Virus record (IMG/VR): IMGVR_UViG_3300008339_010012 | Span: 1-37,751 of that record | Length of the DNA: 37,751 bases | Strand: one strand, 5' to 3' | Origin: a virus | Part shown: in pieces, positions 36,597 through 37,751 of the stretch | Layout of the letters: every line of letters begins with the position of its first letter | Numbering within the stretch: the stretch's first letter is position 1 | Made by a program: the position numbers and the translations under genes | The notes under the pieces: generated by a model | What the model was told of the DNA's origin: nothing | Seen by the model: only the letters and a program-made list of their open reading frames with translations | Database searches by the model: none

Positions 36597-37751
36597 ATGT
36601 CATCAATTTTTGTTTTAGATCAAACAGCAAACGTAATCGACCAAACTATCAACACTGCTTATAGTGGTTTAGTGTTAGCTGGGACAGGATTAGTTCGAAC
36701 TAGTGGGGATCAGAATATTTCTGGCAAAAAGACGTTCCATGGAGCAGTGGATTTTACTGGTTCTCCAATTAATTTAACTGGTGTATCTAGTTTTATTCCT
36801 TTTTCTAACTTATCTACAGACATTGGATCAGCGAGTAAAATATTTAAAGCAGGTTTCTTTTCTGGGCTTACTGGTTTCACTGGTTATTTTCAAAATTTAA
36901 CAGTAGAAAATTTAACCACATCATTACCTGTATCACTAATTGGAGTGACGGGAAGCAATATGACATTAAATGGAACTACTAATATTGCCACAGGTAACGT
37001 GTCAGGAAATTTAGGAGTCACTGGGAACTTATTGGTCAGAGGATCAACTATATTATCTGGCGATGTCTCGTTTTTAGGGGCGCTATTAGCAACTGGTAAT
37101 AAGACATTTTCTGGAATTTTAAATCAATCAGGAGATATTAGCGTATATGGAAAAAATTTCATATCTGGAGATTCTAGCCTCACTGGTAATGTCAACATTA
37201 CAGGAAATTTATTTCTTCAAGGCAATCAAAATATTACTGGAAACTTAACTCATACTGGTAGACATTTCGTTAACTCTAATAATAATGAAATCACTTTTAC
37301 TGGCAGCGGACCAAATCACGCATTAAGAATATCTGCACCTACATATTTAACTGGGGCAATGTATCATGCTGGGGGAGATTTATTTAGAAATGGAAATAGT
37401 AACTCTACTGGAGACATCTCAAATAAAGGAAATATCTCAAATACAGGTAATATTTCAAATGTAGGTGATTTTTCAAACATTGGAAACTTTAATCTTTGGG
37501 GTAATGCAATCATCAATACTGGGAGTTCAGTTATTTTTAATGCTCATCCTAGATTTAATTCTGGAATTTCTTGTAGCGGAAATTTAATTACTCCAAGTAT
37601 TAGAATTAACCCTAATTTAGTTTCCACACCTAGTGGTGGAGCAATTGAATATAGTAGGGGTCAGTTTTTTGCAACAAATGAGTTAACTGGAAATCCAACT
37701 AGAGCTTTAATTAATCAAACTTATTCTTATATTGCTCCAGATAATTTTGTG
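36597..37751 (+). CDS. Tail-fibre-like protein, N-terminal part (runs off the window)
   Basis: 385 codons are open from ATG 36597 to the end of the window. The N-terminus carries the tail-fibre type segment SGDQNISGKKTF. The rest is built of short Gly/Asn/Thr/Ser repeats of the form TGN-x-x-x-x-G spaced about 6-15 residues (LGVTGNLLV, SGDSSLTGNVNITGNL), typical of triple beta-helical or beta-solenoid fibres that bind host surfaces. A strict 18-bp tandem lies at 37413-37484. It probably forms a host-recognition fibre and is a possible target of the glycan genes. Confidence 0.7.
   Translation, partial: MSSIFVLDQTANVIDQTINTAYSGLVLAGTGLVRTSGDQNISGKKTFHGAVDFTGSPINLTGVSSFIPFSNLSTDIGSASKIFKAGFFSGLTGFTGYFQNLTVENLTTSLPVSLIGVTGSNMTLNGTTNIATGNVSGNLGVTGNLLVRGSTILSGDVSFLGALLATGNKTFSGILNQSGDISVYGKNFISGDSSLTGNVNITGNLFLQGNQNITGNLTHTGRHFVNSNNNEITFTGSGPNHALRISAPTYLTGAMYHAGGDLFRNGNSNSTGDISNKGNISNTGNISNVGDFSNIGNFNLWGNAIINTGSSVIFNAHPRFNSGISCSGNLITPSIRINPNLVSTPSGGAIEYSRGQFFATNELTGNPTRALINQTYSYIAPDNFV
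37413..37484 (+). repeat. Four 18-bp tandem repeats in the fibre gene
   Basis: The repeats encode D-I-S-N-K-G, N-I-S-N-T-G, N-I-S-N-V-G and D-F-S-N-I-G: four in-frame hexapeptide units of the form [DN]-[IF]-S-N-x-G. Copies share codons (AT/TC/AAT runs), so recombination between them could change fibre length. Hexapeptide repeats of this kind usually form left-handed beta-helix or solenoid turns. Confidence 0.7.

Noticed and set aside
1-37751. CRISPR array, tRNA genes, IS elements or integrase
   Set aside because: I saw no regularly spaced repeats other than the 18-bp fibre repeats, no cloverleaf with an acceptor stem and T-loop, no transposase or recombinase motif, and no terminal inverted repeats.

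Overview
This window looks like part of a large, AT-rich tailed-phage genome (Caudoviricetes). It has phage replication and nucleotide genes packed with almost no spacers, a phage-type sigma factor, a tail-fibre-like gene running off the right edge, and no ribosomal, tRNA or housekeeping genes. Two things point to a Bacteroidota host, as inference only. First, I see essentially no Shine-Dalgarno sequences before any gene. Second, both ribonucleotide reductase subunits resemble the short Bacteroidota type.

Layout. At 1-129 the 3' end of a rightward gene enters the window. From 144 to 12012 everything is on the minus strand. Read right to left, it starts with a small unknown protein, MazG-like pyrophosphohydrolase, dNMP kinase, sigma factor, SSB, a GT-B glycosyltransferase and a DUF551-like protein, and is then interrupted by a terminator at 8475-8504. 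It continues with an FmdB-like protein, a 2OG-Fe(II) oxygenase, a GalNAc-transferase-like GT-A enzyme, another GT2, a sulfotransferase, a possible ssDNA-binding protein, a giant glycosyltransferase broken into two genes, a possible annealing protein, a GNAT acetyltransferase and two small proteins. A divergent control region lies at 12013-12249.

From 12250 on, everything is on the plus strand. Ribonucleotide reductase beta and alpha and a possible structural protein come first and end at a terminator (16012-16044). Next is a very AT-rich sugar island (16089-22007), followed by GDP-mannose 4,6-dehydratase. The replication and recombination operon runs from 23066 to 35463: RecA-like recombinase, a VSR/PD-(D/E)XK-like nuclease, DnaB helicase, TOPRIM primase, a RecB/Cas4-like nuclease, a DNA polymerase III alpha split into PHP and polymerase genes with a DnaQ-like exonuclease gene between them, a ClpC-like ATPase and a small basic protein. 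It ends at a second plus-strand terminator (35490-35521). A kinase-fold protein with altered catalytic residues and a tail-fibre-like protein close the window.

How the genes fit together. MazG, dNMP kinase and RNR supply dNTPs. SSB, helicase, primase, the three-gene polymerase, RecA and the nucleases copy and recombine the genome; no sliding clamp or clamp loader is visible here. The sigma factor probably redirects host RNA polymerase. About a quarter of the window is devoted to making, transferring and decorating sugars, in two islands on opposite strands. The most plausible role is glycosylation of virion or tail-fibre proteins, or of the host surface; this is inferred from context.

The points I consider most unusual are the PHP/exonuclease/polymerase gene trio, the hydroxylase + GalNAc-T-like + sulfotransferase cassette, the glycosyltransferase split inside its GT9 domain, the pseudokinase beside the tail fibre, and the system of 8-23 nt stop/start overlaps that may replace Shine-Dalgarno initiation.
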